Shown here: piece by piece, positions 58,985 to 64,000 of the stretch
Layout: each line of letters starts with the position of its first letter
Numbering within the stretch: position 1 is the stretch's first letter
DNA from: Lineus longissimus
Lineage: Eukaryota; Nemertea; Pilidiophora; Heteronemertea; Lineidae
Direction: 5' to 3'
Assembly (NCBI RefSeq): GCF_910592395.1
Contig: NC_088312.1
Span: 22,141,292 to 22,205,291 of the forward strand
Length of the DNA stretch: 64,000 nt
Position numbers and translations under genes: made by a program
Notes under the pieces: generated by a model
Databases searched by the model: none
Told to the model about the DNA's origin: nothing
What the model saw: only the letters and a program-made list of their open reading frames with translations

Positions 58985-59515
58985 AGATGGTCACAATCTT
59001 GATGTGATTATCAGTGTGTGATGCATCTCACTTGGAGACCGTCACATTCTTGGATGTGATTATCAGTGTGTGATGCATCTCACTTCGAGACCATCACATT
59101 CTTGGATGTGATTATCAGTGTGTGATGCATCTCACTTGGAGACCGTCACATTCTTGGATGTGATTATCAGTGTGTGATGCATCTCACTTGGAGACCATCA
59201 CATTCTTGGATGTGATAATCAGTGTGTGATGCATCTCACTTGGAGACCATCACATTCTTGGATGTGATAATCAGTGTGTGATGCATCTCACTTGGAGACC
59301 ATCACATTCTTGGATGTGATAATCAGTGTGTGATGCATCTCACTTGGAGACCATCACATTCTTGGATGTGATTATCAGTGTGTGATGCATCTCACTTGGA
59401 GACCATCACATTCTTGGATGTGATAATCAGTGTGTGATGCATCTCACTTGGAGACCATCACATTCTTGGATGTGATAATCAGTCTGTGACACATTTCACT
59501 TGGAGAGTAGAGACA
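58985..59515. repeat. 52-bp tandem array
   Basis: About ten copies of a 52-bp unit containing TCACATTCTTGGATGTGAT and TATCAGTGTGTGATGCATCT, then CACTTGGAGACC. Outer units are more diverged. Each unit holds short inverted pairs (TCACATTC/GATGTGA). Confidence 0.93.
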
Positions 59516-60125
59516 GTCACAATCCTGGATATGAGACAATCACAATCTTGATGTGAATATCAGATCGCACTAAACCTTTGCAATCAGTAGGTTAAACGTG
59601 CCATTTTTGTTGACAAGGACCCATTTTGCAAGTTCGGAGAGTTTCACCTTTCACACCTGCAGAATCAACTGCGCCCCTCTTGTCCAAGTCATCAGCTAGC
59701 ACTGATATGTCTTCAAGATTGGTTGTTCCTCCAACACATCATTGCCTGCAGTACGAGCACATCTGTCTTTCAGGTGGATTGTTCCCTCTGTACACCATCC
59801 CCTTACGAAAAAGATCTCAGATTCACCATGGTAAAATCTGAGTTCACCATGCTCACCATGGTGAAATATTCGGCCGTCCCAATTATGGTGAAGTGCTGTC
59901 AGTTTACATGGTGAATTGTGGATTTACCCTGGTGAAAATGAGACACATTTTTCCTAATGGTCGCCCTGAGCTGGCACTGATCTGTCTTCAAGGTAGATTG
60001 TTCCCTGGTTCACCATCACCTAGACACTGCTAGACTAGAGCTTGCAGAGGAGGTGTAAACGTTTGGAGATGTCCAGGGCCAGGAGCTACAATGTAGCTAG
60101 GAAGCTGTCAGGAACGAGGGCAATC

Positions 60126-60200
60126 ACGTGACCATGGACAACAAACCATGACGTGCCGTCAATGACCTCACGTCACGTGACGTCCTTGACGTCACGTCAG
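60126..60200. promoter_or_regulatory. CRE/E-box palindrome cluster upstream of alpha-tubulin
   Basis: CACGTG (60125), TGACGTG (60149), the 14-bp palindrome ACGTCACGTGACGT (60170-60183) and the consensus CRE TGACGTCA (60187-60194), about 155-220 bp before the tubulin ATG. ATF/CREB and bHLH factors bind such sites in other animals; their use here is inference. Confidence 0.65.
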
Positions 60201-60347
60201 GGCAACACTGCTGATGGGGCCGAGAAACGCACGCTACGTCATTTTAAGTATCCCGCTTGGCCATTGAAATCACGTTGGGATCTTTGAGCTCTCTTTTCAA
60301 AGCAATTTTTGGTCTTTTTCGAAAGTAACTCTTCATAAACTTCAATC

Positions 60348-62744
<2,397 letters not shown>

Positions 62745-62866
62745 GCAAGTTGAAAGTGCAAGAAGGAACCACAATCACTAAAATCTTCCGATTGGAGTAA
62801 TCCTTGATTGGCGTTTGCCATCGTATTGACATATGAACTTTGCGAAATGTTAGCGGCATTTCGCCT

Positions 62867-62872
62867 AATAAA
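62867..62872 (+). terminator. Alpha-tubulin poly(A) signal
   Basis: AATAAA 123 bp after the stop codon. Confidence 0.8.
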
Positions 62873-62899
62873 CATTTCAATTTTCAAAAGAAAGAGTAT

Positions 62900-64000
62900 T
62901 GCGATTATCGTCATTGTTAAAACATGAGAAGTTGTTGTCTATTCATAGTCATATAAAAAAGTATTTTAATATAAATGTGTGGTTGTACAGAAAAGTGTTT
63001 GCACCATTTTGTTTTGTTCTTTATGTGTGTATGCTACGCTACTTTTGGACATTGTAGGATCATCTTGAGGAAATCTAGTATTGTTCCATTCTTTTAGCCA
63101 AACGAATACTAAAAATGCAGTAACACAAAAAGTGTTTCAAAACGTGTACATTTGTGTTCATGGATGAGCGTATTTCGCAAATTCCCCGGGATATTTACAC
63201 AAGTACGTACAAGCAAATGGATCAGGTTGGCACAACGTTGCTGCATTGTCGTCTGAACAAACAAACTGTCATCCAGGACACCAATCCGTCTGTGTTGAGG
63301 CGACCATTTTGAAATTTACGCCGGAAGACATATTTCTCACATCGTAACATCCACGTGTCTTGCGTATTGTTCTCAAATGTTACTTCGATCGCTGGTTTGT
63401 TTTGAATTCGAAACAATTGTATAATATACATGCATACACCGTGAGATGTCTTCTACTATAACGTCATTGCAATGGCCCACCTCTTGCTTGATGATTGAAA
63501 TTCACAAGGCGTATGATATATCGTGAAGATTGCATTCCCATCATGAAATATGGCTGTAACTTACAAACTCAACCCCAAAATGCGAGGTGCCCGTGGCTAA
63601 CACTCACCATTTAGGCGGAACACCCGCGGCAGAGCGGAGCCAGGTGGTAGGAAAATCCGGCGTCACTTCATGTAATATTCAACACTTGGAAACCATTTAG
63701 CTTTGATCAGATTTCAATTGTTGACAAAATGAGTCGGAAGCAAGAGCAAATAGAACCAATCAAAGGTTCTTTCAAAAGTCAATTTATGCAATGGAAACTC
63801 GTTATCAAACCCAAATTCAGGTTTCAAAAATCATCATGGCACTGTGTACCCAACGTATCACCACTTGTCCTCAGACACAATGGGCTGACAATCAGGGTAC
63901 AGAGTGTTATCTTTTGAAGGTGATGGGACTTTTGAAATTGCAGCTGTATATATCGTGAAGTTTTATAGCTTGATTTGAACATTTGAATTGAACGTGGTGC
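62900..64000. other. No feature recognised
   Basis: AT-rich flank after alpha-tubulin. Only short open frames without known domains; no repeat of the window recurs here. Confidence 0.5.

Overview
The window is animal nuclear DNA. Its genes are split by short spliceosomal introns with GT-AG borders, and intergenic and intronic space is full of SINEs, MITEs, a Ty3/gypsy LTR element and satellites. Four genes match well-known animal families closely (LTN1, SVIP, NADSYN1, alpha-tubulin) and a fifth is a broken M1 aminopeptidase. Exon sequences look bilaterian and the repeat load fits a marine invertebrate, but I cannot place the lineage more finely from sequence alone.

Layout. 1-4845 (minus): the N-terminal ten exons of LTN1 (listerin), running off the left edge. 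4.9-8.7 kb: a 124-bp triplication, G/C-run hairpins, and a partial duplicate of the SVIP locus carrying a dead SVIP exon 2. 8679-18111: a Ty3/gypsy element with two 226-bp LTRs, a gag/pol full of stops and frameshifts, and another repeat embedded in its integrase. 18.5-43.1 kb (plus): scattered exons of an M1 zinc aminopeptidase, including a tandemly duplicated 135-bp exon, at least one frameshift and missing middle and terminal exons. A 12.3-kb satellite array (13 copies, unit classes about 1074, 920 and 607 bp) lies where the missing middle exons would be. 43.1-45.2 kb: palindrome-rich, gene-free DNA.

46453-47145 (minus): intact SVIP, head-to-head with NADSYN1 (47518-58262, plus, 19 exons, 732 residues). 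They share a 372-bp intergenic region. NADSYN1 intron 10 holds 13 copies of a 54-bp unit whose first copy begins inside exon 10, so the exon's 5' splice site is copied throughout the array. A TA-flanked MITE sits in the second unit. 60348-62744 (plus): intact alpha-tubulin, 451 residues, whose first coding exon is only the ATG. No coding feature is seen from 62.9 kb to the right edge.

The genes are unrelated housekeeping functions: ribosome quality control, p97/ERAD regulation, NAD synthesis and microtubules. The only structural gene-gene link is the SVIP/NADSYN1 shared promoter region. The unusual content is in the repeats and how they meet the genes: the splice-site array, the duplicated aminopeptidase exon, the satellite with recurrent deletion variants, a near-perfect foldback downstream of SVIP, and a three-copy tRNA-derived SINE family.
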